DNA from: Gp6-AA40 sp964505975
GTDB lineage: Bacteria > Acidobacteriota > Vicinamibacteria > Vicinamibacterales > UBA2999
Reading direction: 5' to 3'
NCBI GenBank assembly: GCA_964505975.1
Contig: CAZDLW010000027.1
Span: forward strand, 1 to 32,551
DNA: 32,551 nt
Shown: positions 1-7,560 of the stretch, one piece after another
How positions within the stretch are numbered: the stretch's first letter is position 1
Layout of the letters: each line of letters starts with the position of its first letter
Translations under genes and position numbers: made by a program
The notes under the pieces: model-generated
What the model was told of the DNA's origin: nothing
Database searches by the model: none
Seen by the model: the letters and a program-made list of their open reading frames with translations, nothing else

Positions 1-234
1 GCCGCCCCGCCCGCCGCCCGGCGGCACGAACTCGCCGGCAGCCACGCTGACGGCGGCGGTAATGGTGGTGTCCGGCAGCATCAGGTTGGCCAGCTGTTCG
101 CACGGCACCGATCCGAGGCCGGACTCGATTCGATCCGTCCCGCCACACGCCATCGCGACCATCGCGAGCACGCACGCGGCGCCTGCACCACACCAGTGCC
201 GAGGCACACCACGAACATCAACGTCAACGTCCAT
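1..234 (-). CDS. Tannase/feruloyl esterase family lipoprotein, N-terminal part only
   Basis: Only the first 78 codons are present; the gene runs off the left edge. The start is the ATG at 234, preceded by AGGAG five bases upstream. The N-terminus has a hydrophobic stretch ending in a lipobox-like AMAC (Cys30), so a lipoprotein is likely. Residues 45-72 (CEQLANLMLPDTTIT, then VAAGEFVPP) match the opening of the mature domain of secreted tannase/feruloyl esterase family proteins, which hydrolyse gallate or hydroxycinnamate esters. The catalytic Ser/Asp/His lie outside the window and cannot be checked. It is the last visible gene of the minus-strand run, 39 bp after the ankyrin gene, so it is probably co-transcribed with module A. 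Family assignment is from a short but characteristic segment; substrate is unknown. Confidence 0.78.
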   Translation of the reverse strand, partial: MDVDVDVRGVPRHWCGAGAACVLAMVAMACGGTDRIESGLGSVPCEQLANLMLPDTTITAAVSVAAGEFVPPGGGRGG

Positions 235-273
235 CTCTACTCCTGCTTTCTTTCTCGCCGTCGAGAAGGAGAG

Positions 274-1788
274 CTACTGTTCCGGCAGCGGCGGCACTGC
301 CAGGCCTCTGGCCGTCATGAGATCGCGCAGCAGCGCCGCCGTCCGCACACGTACGGGCCCGGGCTCGGGCGGCCTGCCTCCTCTGCCGGCACCCGCCGGG
401 GCACCAAGCGCCACGTCCAGGGGCGTGCGACCGAACTTGTCCTTGGCCTCGAGTCGCGCGCCACGCTGCGCGAGGAACGTCACAACCGCGTCGCCCCGCT
501 GCACGGCCACATGAAGGGGGGTCTGGCCGTTCTGGTCGGCGGCGTTGATGTCGGCGCCGTGGTCCAGACACAGCGTGATGGCCTCGAGGGCCTGCTGCTC
601 CGTGCCGCCACGCCGTGCGTTCCGTCCCAGACCGGCCGCGAACATGAGCGGCGTTGTGCCGTTGGCCGTCGCCAGGCTCGCATCGGCGCCATGATCGAGG
701 AGCAGACGCATCATCGGCAGGTCGCTGCTTCGCGCCGCCCGCATGAGCGGCGTGGCACCCGCACCAAGCAGCGGATTGCCGGCGTTGTGCTGGCGCATCA
801 GCAGCGGCGACTTCAGGCGGGCATTGGGATCGGCGCCGTGCTCCAGGAGCAGCTTCACCAGGCCGACGCTGTCGAGGGTGCCCGAGGGGATTGGCGCCGG
901 TCGGTTGATCATGGCGTCCAGCGTGTGCATGTCGATCGCAGCATAGAGCGCGGCCATGCCCGTGACGTCGGCAACATTCGGGTCCGCGCCACCCTCCACC
1001 AGCACGGCAGCCACGTCGTTGTGCGCGTTGATGATCGCCAGCACCAGGGCGCTCGTTCCATCCGGGTCGGTGAGGTCCAGCCCGGCACCGGACTCAATCA
1101 GCGCCGCCGTCGCTTCTCTGGCGCCCTGCCGCGCTGCCAGCATCAACGCGGACAACCTGCCCTTGGGTTCGGCCGTGGACACCATCGTGGCGAGGTCCAC
1201 CTTCACCTTGGGAAGCTCGATTCGCCGAGACAGGCGGTCCGGGTCGGCACCATGCGCGACGAGCAGCTTCACCACCTCCGGGTGATTCTCGGCGGCCGCC
1301 CACATCAGTGCCGTTTCCCCGAACCAGCGCTCGCTCGCCTGCACGTCTGCGCCGCGCGCGAGCAGTGACTGGACGGCCTGGGTGTTTCCCGTACGCGAGG
1401 CCGTCATCAGCACGGTCTCGCCGTCCGGGTTCGCCGCGTTCGCGTCCGCACCCGCCTCGAGCAACCGGTCAACGATGAGTGCGCTGCCGTTGGTCGCCGC
1501 CAGCGACAGCGGCGTGACGCCGTACCGGTTCGACGCATTCACGCCGGCGCCCGCGCGGATCAGGAGATCGACGGCTTCGAGGTCGTCCGCTCGCGCAGCC
1601 CAGTGCAGGGCCGTCATGCCGTCTGCCTCTGCCGCGTTCACGTCAATCGCGGCGCCGGCAATCAGCATACGCGCCGCATCGCGGTTGCCGTGCTTGACGG
1701 CCTCAATCAGTGCGGTGCTGGCCGCAAGGGTCGTGCCGGCGGCAAGCCAGCACACTAGCGGTAGTGCGAACAGTGTTCTCGAGCTCAC
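274..1788 (-). CDS. Exported ankyrin-repeat protein (module A)
   Basis: A 504-residue protein made almost wholly of ankyrin repeats after a Sec signal peptide (residues 1 to about 23, ending TTLAAS). Repeats show the usual TALHWAA, TPLSLAA, TVLMTA, TALMWAA, TPLMRAA and TPLHVAV cores and HGADPN/GADVNA turns. Around residues 285-345 an insert (PIPSGTLD, then HGADPNARLKSPL) interrupts the array and is shared with the paralogue at 11018-12475. The start is a GTG, 17 bp after the DUF1552 stop, with GAGG about seven bases upstream. Ankyrin arrays bind partner proteins; here the signal peptide places it in the periplasm or outside. Position directly after DUF1592 and two DUF1552 genes suggests it works with them, perhaps as a scaffold or inhibitor. 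That role is inference. Confidence 0.9.
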   Translation of the reverse strand: MSSRTLFALPLVCWLAAGTTLAASTALIEAVKHGNRDAARMLIAGAAIDVNAAEADGMTALHWAARADDLEAVDLLIRAGAGVNASNRYGVTPLSLAATNGSALIVDRLLEAGADANAANPDGETVLMTASRTGNTQAVQSLLARGADVQASERWFGETALMWAAAENHPEVVKLLVAHGADPDRLSRRIELPKVKVDLATMVSTAEPKGRLSALMLAARQGAREATAALIESGAGLDLTDPDGTSALVLAIINAHNDVAAVLVEGGADPNVADVTGMAALYAAIDMHTLDAMINRPAPIPSGTLDSVGLVKLLLEHGADPNARLKSPLLMRQHNAGNPLLGAGATPLMRAARSSDLPMMRLLLDHGADASLATANGTTPLMFAAGLGRNARRGGTEQQALEAITLCLDHGADINAADQNGQTPLHVAVQRGDAVVTFLAQRGARLEAKDKFGRTPLDVALGAPAGAGRGGRPPEPGPVRVRTAALLRDLMTARGLAVPPLPEQ

Positions 1789-1805
1789 GTCGTCGCCTCA
1801 ATCGG

Positions 1806-3128
1806 TCATATGGGCAGGGTGCCGGTGGCTTCGCCAAACCCGTCGAGCTCCACGCCCATCGTGTGCGCCAGCGTCCAGAGCAGGTTCGCCATCGGGGTGT
1901 GCTCAGGGGCTACCACGTGCCGGTTGCCCTCGAGCCGCCCGGCGCCGCCTCGTCCCACGAGCACGAGCGGGAGCGGGTGCGGCGAGTGGGCGTTGCCGTC
2001 ACTCATCCCGCTGCCATAGAGGACCCGGGTGTGATCGAGCAGTGACCCGTCGCCGTCGGGCGTGGCGTGCAGCCGTTCGAGGAACCGGGCGAACAACTGG
2101 ACGTGGTACGTGTTGATGCGCGCGTGGGCCGCAAGCGCGTCCGCGCGGCTTCCATGATGCGACACCGAATGATGGGGCTCGGTGACGTCGATCTGCGGAT
2201 ACGTCCGCTGACTCAGCTCGCGCGCCAGCATGAACGTGAAGACGCGCGTCATGTCTGCCTCGCAGGCCAGGGCCAGCAACTCGAAGAGCAGCATCGCATG
2301 CTCTTCGAACGATTCCGGTACGCCGACAGGGGCATCCGGCACGGACACCAGCACATCGGTCTGCTGTTCCGCCCGCTGGATGCGCCGCTCGATCTCGCGT
2401 ACGTGATCGACGTACTCGCCAAGCCGCGCCCGGTCACTCGGCCCGAGTCCCAGCTCCAGGTCGGCGAGATCGCCGGTGACGAAATCGAGAATGCTTCGAT
2501 CCGTCCGCATGCGCGCCAGCCGTTGGTCCTTCGTGCTGCCGCCGCCGAACATCCGGTCGAACACGACGCGGGGATTGACCTCCATCGGCAGCGGAGTGGT
2601 GGGACTCTGCCAGTTCAGCGTGTTGATGTACGCACAACTGTAATTGGGCGTGCACGACCCGACCAGACCGGTGAAGTCCTCGGTGGCCACCTCCATCGAC
2701 GGGAACACGGTGTCCTGGCCGATGTGTCTCGCCACGATCTGATCGATCGTCGTTCCGGCCCGGAAGTCGGCACCATCGGTCCGACGCGGGGCGAGGCCGG
2801 TGAGCCAGCAGCCCGCTGCCGTGGCGTGATTGTTGTCGGGCTCGGCGCAGGTCAGGTTGCTCACCACGACCACAGAGTCCTGAAACGGCGCGAGCGGCTG
2901 CAGGATCGGCATGAGCTCGACCCCGCGCCCCGGCAACGGGGGCGTCCACTGTTCCATGATCATGCCGTTCGGCACGTACACGAACCCCAGCCGGCGCTGC
3001 GGGCGTGCCGCCGTTCGCGCCGTGGCCGTGAGCGCCGGGACCATGGCGTCAAGCAGCGGCAGGGCGAGCCCGCACCCCACGCCCCTGAGAAAGGTCCGGC
3101 GAGGGAGCGATTTCTTCGTCAGGAACAT
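1806..3128 (-). CDS. DUF1552 protein, Tat-exported (module A, second copy)
   Basis: A 440-residue member of the DUF1552 family, full length. The ATG at 3128 is chosen because GGAGG lies five bases upstream. The N-terminus carries a twin-arginine signal (SLPRRTFLRG, then ALPLLDAMVPALTA), so the folded protein is probably exported by Tat. Later motifs, EPHHSVSHHGSR and YGSGMSDGNAHSPHPLPL, resemble the His/Asp metal-binding pattern seen in alkaline-phosphatase-like and DUF1501-like proteins; a metal-dependent hydrolase fold is an inference from this. It follows a close paralogue (3270-4589) after 141 bp, with a REP-like hairpin between them, and precedes the ankyrin gene by 17 bp. No enzymatic activity is established for the family that I can name. 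Confidence 0.92.
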   Translation of the reverse strand: MFLTKKSLPRRTFLRGVGCGLALPLLDAMVPALTATARTAARPQRRLGFVYVPNGMIMEQWTPPLPGRGVELMPILQPLAPFQDSVVVVSNLTCAEPDNNHATAAGCWLTGLAPRRTDGADFRAGTTIDQIVARHIGQDTVFPSMEVATEDFTGLVGSCTPNYSCAYINTLNWQSPTTPLPMEVNPRVVFDRMFGGGSTKDQRLARMRTDRSILDFVTGDLADLELGLGPSDRARLGEYVDHVREIERRIQRAEQQTDVLVSVPDAPVGVPESFEEHAMLLFELLALACEADMTRVFTFMLARELSQRTYPQIDVTEPHHSVSHHGSRADALAAHARINTYHVQLFARFLERLHATPDGDGSLLDHTRVLYGSGMSDGNAHSPHPLPLVLVGRGGAGRLEGNRHVVAPEHTPMANLLWTLAHTMGVELDGFGEATGTLPI

Positions 3129-3185
3129 CACAACCTCCGGCCCGGAATTGCCGGCTCGGATGAGGACCTCGCCAGCCTGCGCGAT

Positions 3186-3206
3186 GGGCCGGCTGAAAGC
3201 CGACCC
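3186..3206. repeat. REP-like hairpin, copy 1
   Basis: GGGCCGGCT and AGCCGACCC pair at 8 of 9 positions around a GAA loop and are followed by CCAC. It belongs to the same family as the hairpins at 7367-7386 and 7442-7462 (shared GGGCC arm, TGA loop, C-rich 3' side). It sits between the two tandem DUF1552 genes. It may stabilise mRNA ends or simply be a dispersed repeat. Confidence 0.6.
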
Positions 3207-3269
3207 CCACGACTGAAGCCATCTGTCAGGCTTCGTACGTACGTGGCGGCCCGCGTGCCCACGCGCACG

Positions 3270-4589
3270 CTACAGATCGACCGCGGCCGTGCTGACGCCA
3301 AGGCTGTCGATCGACACGCCCATCTTGTGCGCGATCGTCAGCAGGAGGTTGGCCATCGGCGTGCGCTCTGGCGCCAGCACATGGCGATTCCCTTCGAGCT
3401 GACCGGCGCCCTTTCCGACCATGACGAGCGGCAACGGATACGCCGTGTGTCCGTTGCCGTCGCTCATGCCGCTGCCGTACAGAATCATCGAATGGTCCAG
3501 CAGCGTGCCGTCGCCATCGGGCGTCGAGCGCAGGCGTTCCAGGAATTGAGCGAAGAGCTGCATGTGATACGCGTTGATGCGCGAGTGGGCCTCCCACGCC
3601 TCCTTCCGGTTGCCATAGTGCGACACGGAATGATGCGGCTCCGTCACGTCGATGTCCGGGTAGGTGCGCTGGCTGACCTCGCGCGCCAGCATGAACGTGA
3701 AGACGCGCGTCAGATCCGCCTGATACGCCAGCGCGAGCAGTTCGAACAGCAGACTTGCGTGCTCCTCGAAGGACTCCGGTACGCCGACCGGGGCATCCGG
3801 CACGTGGGGCAGGGCGTCGGTCTGCGCCTCGGCCCGCTGGATCCGGCGCTCGATCTCCCGCACGTGATCGAAGTACTCGCCGAGACGCGTCCGATCCGCA
3901 GCGCCGAGCCCCCGCTCCAGGTCGTTCAGATCCTCCGTGACGAAGTCGAGGATGCTCCGGTTGGTCCGCATCCTGGCCAGCCGCTGATCCCGGGTGCTCC
4001 CGCCGCCGAACATGCGATCGAACACCACCCGCGGGTTGATCTCCATGGGCAGGGGCGTCGTCGGCGACTGCCAGCTCAGCGTGTTCATGTAGGCGCAGCT
4101 ATAACCTGGATCGCAGGCGCCGACCAGACCGCTGAAGTCCTCGGTCGCCACCTCGAGCGACGGGAACACCGTGTCCTGGCCAATCTCCTTCGCCACGATC
4201 TGATCGAGCGACGTACCCGCCTCGAAGTCCGGACCGTCGGTGCGGCGCGGTGCAACGCCGGTGAGCCAGCAGGCAGACGAGACCGCATGGTTGTTGTTGG
4301 GTTCCACGCGGGACACGTTGCTCACGACCACGAGCGAGTCTCGAAACGACTCGAGCGGCTGGAGAATGAGCGGCATTTCGAACCCGGAGCCGGACGTCGC
4401 CGGCGTCCACCGTTCGAGGATGGCACCGTTCGGGATGTAGACGAACCCGACGCGGCGCCGCGGATTCGCCGCCGTCCTCACAGTGGCCGTCAGCGCGGGC
4501 ACCATCGACTCGAGCAGCGGCAACGCCAGCGTGACGCCGATACCGCGAAGGAACGTCCGCCGGGGCAACGAGGCTCTGGTGATGAACAT
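3270..4589 (-). CDS. DUF1552 protein, Tat-exported (module A, first copy)
   Basis: A 439-residue DUF1552 protein with a twin-arginine signal (SLPRRTFLRG, Arg10-Arg11) followed by a hydrophobic stretch ending near ALTA. It has the same conserved blocks as its neighbour: NGAILERWTP, VSNVSRVEPNNNHA, VATEDFSGLVG, NPRVVFDRMFGGGS, EIERRIQRAE, EPHHSVSHYGNR and GSGMSDGNGH. The His-rich and SDGNxH motifs are candidate metal ligands (inference). Its ATG overlaps the stop codon of the upstream DUF1592 gene by one base (TGATG), which implies translational coupling and probably matched amounts of the two proteins. It is much closer to the copy at 1806-3128 than to the module B copy, so the tandem pair looks like a local duplication. 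Confidence 0.93.
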   Translation of the reverse strand: MFITRASLPRRTFLRGIGVTLALPLLESMVPALTATVRTAANPRRRVGFVYIPNGAILERWTPATSGSGFEMPLILQPLESFRDSLVVVSNVSRVEPNNNHAVSSACWLTGVAPRRTDGPDFEAGTSLDQIVAKEIGQDTVFPSLEVATEDFSGLVGACDPGYSCAYMNTLSWQSPTTPLPMEINPRVVFDRMFGGGSTRDQRLARMRTNRSILDFVTEDLNDLERGLGAADRTRLGEYFDHVREIERRIQRAEAQTDALPHVPDAPVGVPESFEEHASLLFELLALAYQADLTRVFTFMLAREVSQRTYPDIDVTEPHHSVSHYGNRKEAWEAHSRINAYHMQLFAQFLERLRSTPDGDGTLLDHSMILYGSGMSDGNGHTAYPLPLVMVGKGAGQLEGNRHVLAPERTPMANLLLTIAHKMGVSIDSLGVSTAAVDL

Positions 4590-7030
4590 CAGCGATCTTC
4601 CCCCTTCGTCCGCATCTGGAAGGGCACACTGTCCACGATGCCCTTCACGATCGACGAGAAGCGATAATTCTCGACGGCCGCGTCACGCACGACCGCGCGA
4701 ACCACCGGCATATCGTAGGGCTGGAGCCCGCGGCCCAGCGCATACGTCAGCAGCTTCTCGGTCATGGTGACCACGAACACCTCCGGCCGCTGGAGCAGCG
4801 CGCTCCGCAGCGTCACCACGCCGTCCACCTTCGTCCCGTCCGAGAGCTGACCCGACGCATCGATCGGCGTCGATCCGTCTCGCGTCCGCCAGGCGCCCAC
4901 GGCATCGAAATTCTCCAGCGCGAACCCGATTGGATCCATTGTCTGATGACAGCTCGCGCACTGCGGGCTGGCACGATGCAGCTCGAGCCGCTTCCGCAAG
5001 CTGGGTGGATCTTCACCGGACTCTTCCTCGGCCAGAGACGTGTCCACATCCGGCGGCGGGGGCGGCGGGGGCGTGCCCAGCAGGTTGGTCAGAATCCACT
5101 GTCCCCGCACCACGGGCGAGGTCCGATCGGCGTGCGAGGTCACCAGCAGGACGGCTCCCTTGCCGAGCAACCCGTTCCGGCGGTCGTCGGGGAGCGTGAC
5201 GCGGCGGAAGTGACTCCCGTAGACATTGGGAATGCCGTAATGCCTGGCGAGCCGTTCGTTCACGAACGTGTAGTCGGCCGTCAGCAGATCGAGCGCGCTC
5301 CGGTCTTCACGGATGATGCTCTCGATGAACAGCTCCGCCTCTCGGTGAAACGAGCTCCGGAGGTTGTCGTCGAAATTGGGAAACGTATTCTTGTCGGGTT
5401 CCGCGCTCTTCAGATTCCGCAGGCGCAGCCACTGGCCCGCAAAGTTGCCGACGAGCGCCGCGGCCCGTGCATCCGCCAGCATGCGGCGCACCTGCTGATC
5501 CAGGACGCCCGGCTCCCGCAGGCGATCCCGGCTGGCCAGGTCGAGCAGTTCGTCGTCCGGGATGCTGCTCCAGAGAAAGAACGACAGCCGCGACGCGAGC
5601 TCGAGATCGCTGATGCGATAGGGTTCGCCCGGCGCCACGGTCTCGGGCTCGCGCTCCGATCGGTACACGAACTTGGGATTGGCGAGGATGGCGCGAAGCG
5701 CCAGCTCGATACCGCGTTCGAAGCCGCCGTCGCGGTGACGGATCTCGTACAGGCCGAACAGCCGATCGACTTCGTCACCGATGGGCGGCCGCCGGTACGC
5801 GCGCCGGACGAGCGTGCTGATGATCTGCCGGGCACAGGGCGATTCCGCCTCGGCGCTCACGGGCCGGCACTCGAAGACTCGCTCGCGACTGGGCGTCTCG
5901 CCTGGCCCGGTGGCATCGAAGGGGCCGAGAATCGTGAAACTCTCGACGTGGGGCAGCCCGAAATGATCGGTGGCAATCAACGTACTGCGCAGGAAGGGCT
6001 GGAGGCGGTCGCCGCCCTGCGCGTGCGTCTTCTGGACGAAGGCCGCCCCCACCTGCCGAGGCCCGGCCTTGACGAACACCCTGGCCCGCAGCCGGTCGGC
6101 CACCGACTCGACGACATCGGTGGCATTCACGGGCGATCCCGTGTAGTCCTCGGGACCACCAACGACCGCCAGGTGCACGCGCTCGCCGTCCACGAGGATC
6201 TCGAGGTCGTTCGGATATTCGAGTCCACGCAACGCGCCCAGATTGGTTTCGAGCAGCTTCACCTGGATGACGTACTCGCCGTCGAGCGGGAACGTGTGCC
6301 GCACCACGAGTCCGCCCCGCGTCCCAATCGGAAGCCCCTCGACGTGATGGGTCTGCGACGCGTCTCCTCGCACGCGGTACGTTTCCGAGCCCGGACCGAT
6401 TTCGGGACTGCCCACGGCAAGGGCGCTGATGTTCGCGGCAGCAGTCAGGTACCGCTCGAGCAACGCCGGCGACACACCCAGGATGTCGGCATTGTTGTCG
6501 AATCCATCGATGGAATCGTCCGGCGGCAGCAGGGCCTCCGCGTCGATGTCCACCGCCACCAGGTCGCGAATCGCGTTGGCGTACTCCGCACGGTTCAGAC
6601 GATGGAGCGCCGGCCGGCCGGGATTGGGGCGTACCGCCGCCGCGTGATCGAGCGTGGCTTCCAGCCAGGACACGAGCGCCTCGTGCGCCTCGGCAGGCGG
6701 CCGCGGCATACCCGCAGGTGGCATGGCACCGGCGCGCAGTTTCCGGACCACTTTTTCCCAGACGTCCGCATCGCCGGGTACGTTCGCCAGGTCGAGCGTG
6801 TTCAACACGAGGCCAGCCGTCCGCAGCCGATCGTTGTGGCACGCGACGCAATACTCGGTCAGGACACGACGCGATTCGTCGGACACCGGTCCCGGCAACG
6901 CGGGCGTCGCGGGTACGGCGCCCACCGGCGGGTCCGCCGGTACCTGCGGCGCCGCCGCCTGCGGCGCGGTCCACGCCATCAGGCTGACCCAAGCCGCCAG
7001 GGCAATCGCGAGAACGGAACGTACGACCAT
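4589..7030 (-). CDS. Di-haem DUF1592 protein with DUF1587/1595/1588/1585 domains (module A)
   Basis: An 813-residue exported protein. After a signal peptide (about residues 1-27) comes a c-type haem segment with CVACH (Cys61, Cys64, His65) and candidate distal methionines in AMPPAGMPRP (Met103, Met108). The domain series typical of this family follows: DUF1587 (LHRLNRAEYANAIRDL, about 143-205), a beta-rich middle with FPLDGEYVIQVKLL, DUF1595 (RRAYRRPP), DUF1592 (LASRLSFFLWSSIPDDELL), DUF1588 with a second CxxCH (CASCH, 691-695) and DUF1585 up to VDSVPFQMR. Two covalent haems are therefore likely, and the protein is probably an extracytoplasmic electron-transfer or oxidase component. The start ATG has AGAGAGG four bases upstream. 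It is coupled to DUF1552 by TGATG. The substrate is unknown. Confidence 0.94.
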   Translation of the reverse strand: MVVRSVLAIALAAWVSLMAWTAPQAAAPQVPADPPVGAVPATPALPGPVSDESRRVLTEYCVACHNDRLRTAGLVLNTLDLANVPGDADVWEKVVRKLRAGAMPPAGMPRPPAEAHEALVSWLEATLDHAAAVRPNPGRPALHRLNRAEYANAIRDLVAVDIDAEALLPPDDSIDGFDNNADILGVSPALLERYLTAAANISALAVGSPEIGPGSETYRVRGDASQTHHVEGLPIGTRGGLVVRHTFPLDGEYVIQVKLLETNLGALRGLEYPNDLEILVDGERVHLAVVGGPEDYTGSPVNATDVVESVADRLRARVFVKAGPRQVGAAFVQKTHAQGGDRLQPFLRSTLIATDHFGLPHVESFTILGPFDATGPGETPSRERVFECRPVSAEAESPCARQIISTLVRRAYRRPPIGDEVDRLFGLYEIRHRDGGFERGIELALRAILANPKFVYRSEREPETVAPGEPYRISDLELASRLSFFLWSSIPDDELLDLASRDRLREPGVLDQQVRRMLADARAAALVGNFAGQWLRLRNLKSAEPDKNTFPNFDDNLRSSFHREAELFIESIIREDRSALDLLTADYTFVNERLARHYGIPNVYGSHFRRVTLPDDRRNGLLGKGAVLLVTSHADRTSPVVRGQWILTNLLGTPPPPPPPDVDTSLAEEESGEDPPSLRKRLELHRASPQCASCHQTMDPIGFALENFDAVGAWRTRDGSTPIDASGQLSDGTKVDGVVTLRSALLQRPEVFVVTMTEKLLTYALGRGLQPYDMPVVRAVVRDAAVENYRFSSIVKGIVDSVPFQMRTKGEDR

Positions 7031-7366
7031 CGACCTCTCTTACATCGCAGGTTCGTGCAATTTTCGCTGCACGAATCTAACGGGGCTGCGCCTGAGACCA
7101 GCGAGCCTGTGAGCCGTTCAAGCCGTCTCCTACCGGGCGCAGCGTCAGGGCGCCATGACAGCTACGATACACCGCCTCCAGTTCCTTCGATCATGCGCCG
7201 AAGGCTGTCCCGGACGATAGTTACCAAATCACGGTAGTAGGCCCACATCGGGGGGATTGCTGAGTCGGACATCGCCGAAACATGTGTTGGCTCGAGGTGT
7301 GGAGCCGGCCCGTGGAGTTTCTACATTTCGTTTGCGTTATCGGGGGGCCGGACGCCGCACCTCCGC
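7031..7366. other. Intergenic region upstream of module A
   Basis: No gene is seen. It should hold the promoter of module A, but I found no convincing -35/-10 pair. It contains the perfect dyad at 7052-7075 and, further upstream at 7221-7236, a TTACC/GGTA pair resembling the palindrome at 10909-10924. Confidence 0.5.
7052..7075. promoter_or_regulatory. Perfect 8-8-8 inverted repeat upstream of DUF1592
   Basis: TTCGTGCA, an 8-base AT-rich spacer, then TGCACGAA, ending 22 bases upstream of the DUF1592 ATG. The perfect arms and 16 bp half-site spacing suit a dimeric repressor or activator. It could also form an mRNA hairpin in the leader. The module B haem gene lacks an equivalent. Confidence 0.45.
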
Positions 7367-7386
7367 GGGCCACCTGAAGGTGGCCC
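7367..7386. repeat. REP-like hairpin, copy 2
   Basis: GGGCCACCT and AGGTGGCCC are perfect complements separated by GA, followed by CCAC. Copy 3 lies 75 bp further right. The positions that differ between the two copies (CCACCT/AGGTGG against CCGCCT/AGGCGG) keep pairing. Confidence 0.65.
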
Positions 7387-7441
7387 CCACGTACACACAG
7401 AGTCTGAGAATAGCCGTGGGGGACGGCTTCTAGCCGGCCCT

Positions 7442-7462
7442 GGGCCGCCTGAGAGGCGGCCC
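7442..7462. repeat. REP-like hairpin, copy 3
   Basis: GGGCCGCCT and AGGCGGCCC form a perfect 9 bp stem with a GAG loop, followed by CCCCAC and, a few bases on, CAGAG as after copy 2. It lies in the gap downstream of the TonB receptor gene. Confidence 0.65.
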
Positions 7463-7490
7463 CCCCACTGCGCAGAGCTGCGGTACCGGA

Positions 7491-7543
7491 ACCGCTCTGC
7501 GGCGACCACGAAGTACGAACTCGTGGCCGAGCCACAGAGCGGT
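7491..7543 (-). terminator. Nested stem-loop after the TonB receptor gene
   Basis: ACCGCTCTG (7491-7499) pairs with CAGAGCGGT (7535-7543), and inside it CCACGA (7506-7511) pairs with TCGTGG (7521-7526). It begins 18 bases after the receptor stop codon. There is no T tract, so it may be a processing or stability structure rather than a classical intrinsic terminator. Confidence 0.45.
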
Positions 7544-7560
7544 CCAGGGTCCTCGTCGGA

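Noticed and set aside
2067..4667. An 866-codon plus-strand open frame opposite the DUF1552 genes
   Set aside because: It is the antisense of two well-defined DUF1552 genes, is Arg/His-rich, and contains no family motif. High G+C makes such frames common.
4946..7237. A 763-codon plus-strand open frame opposite the DUF1592 gene
   Set aside because: Antisense shadow of a gene with two haem motifs and five recognised domains.
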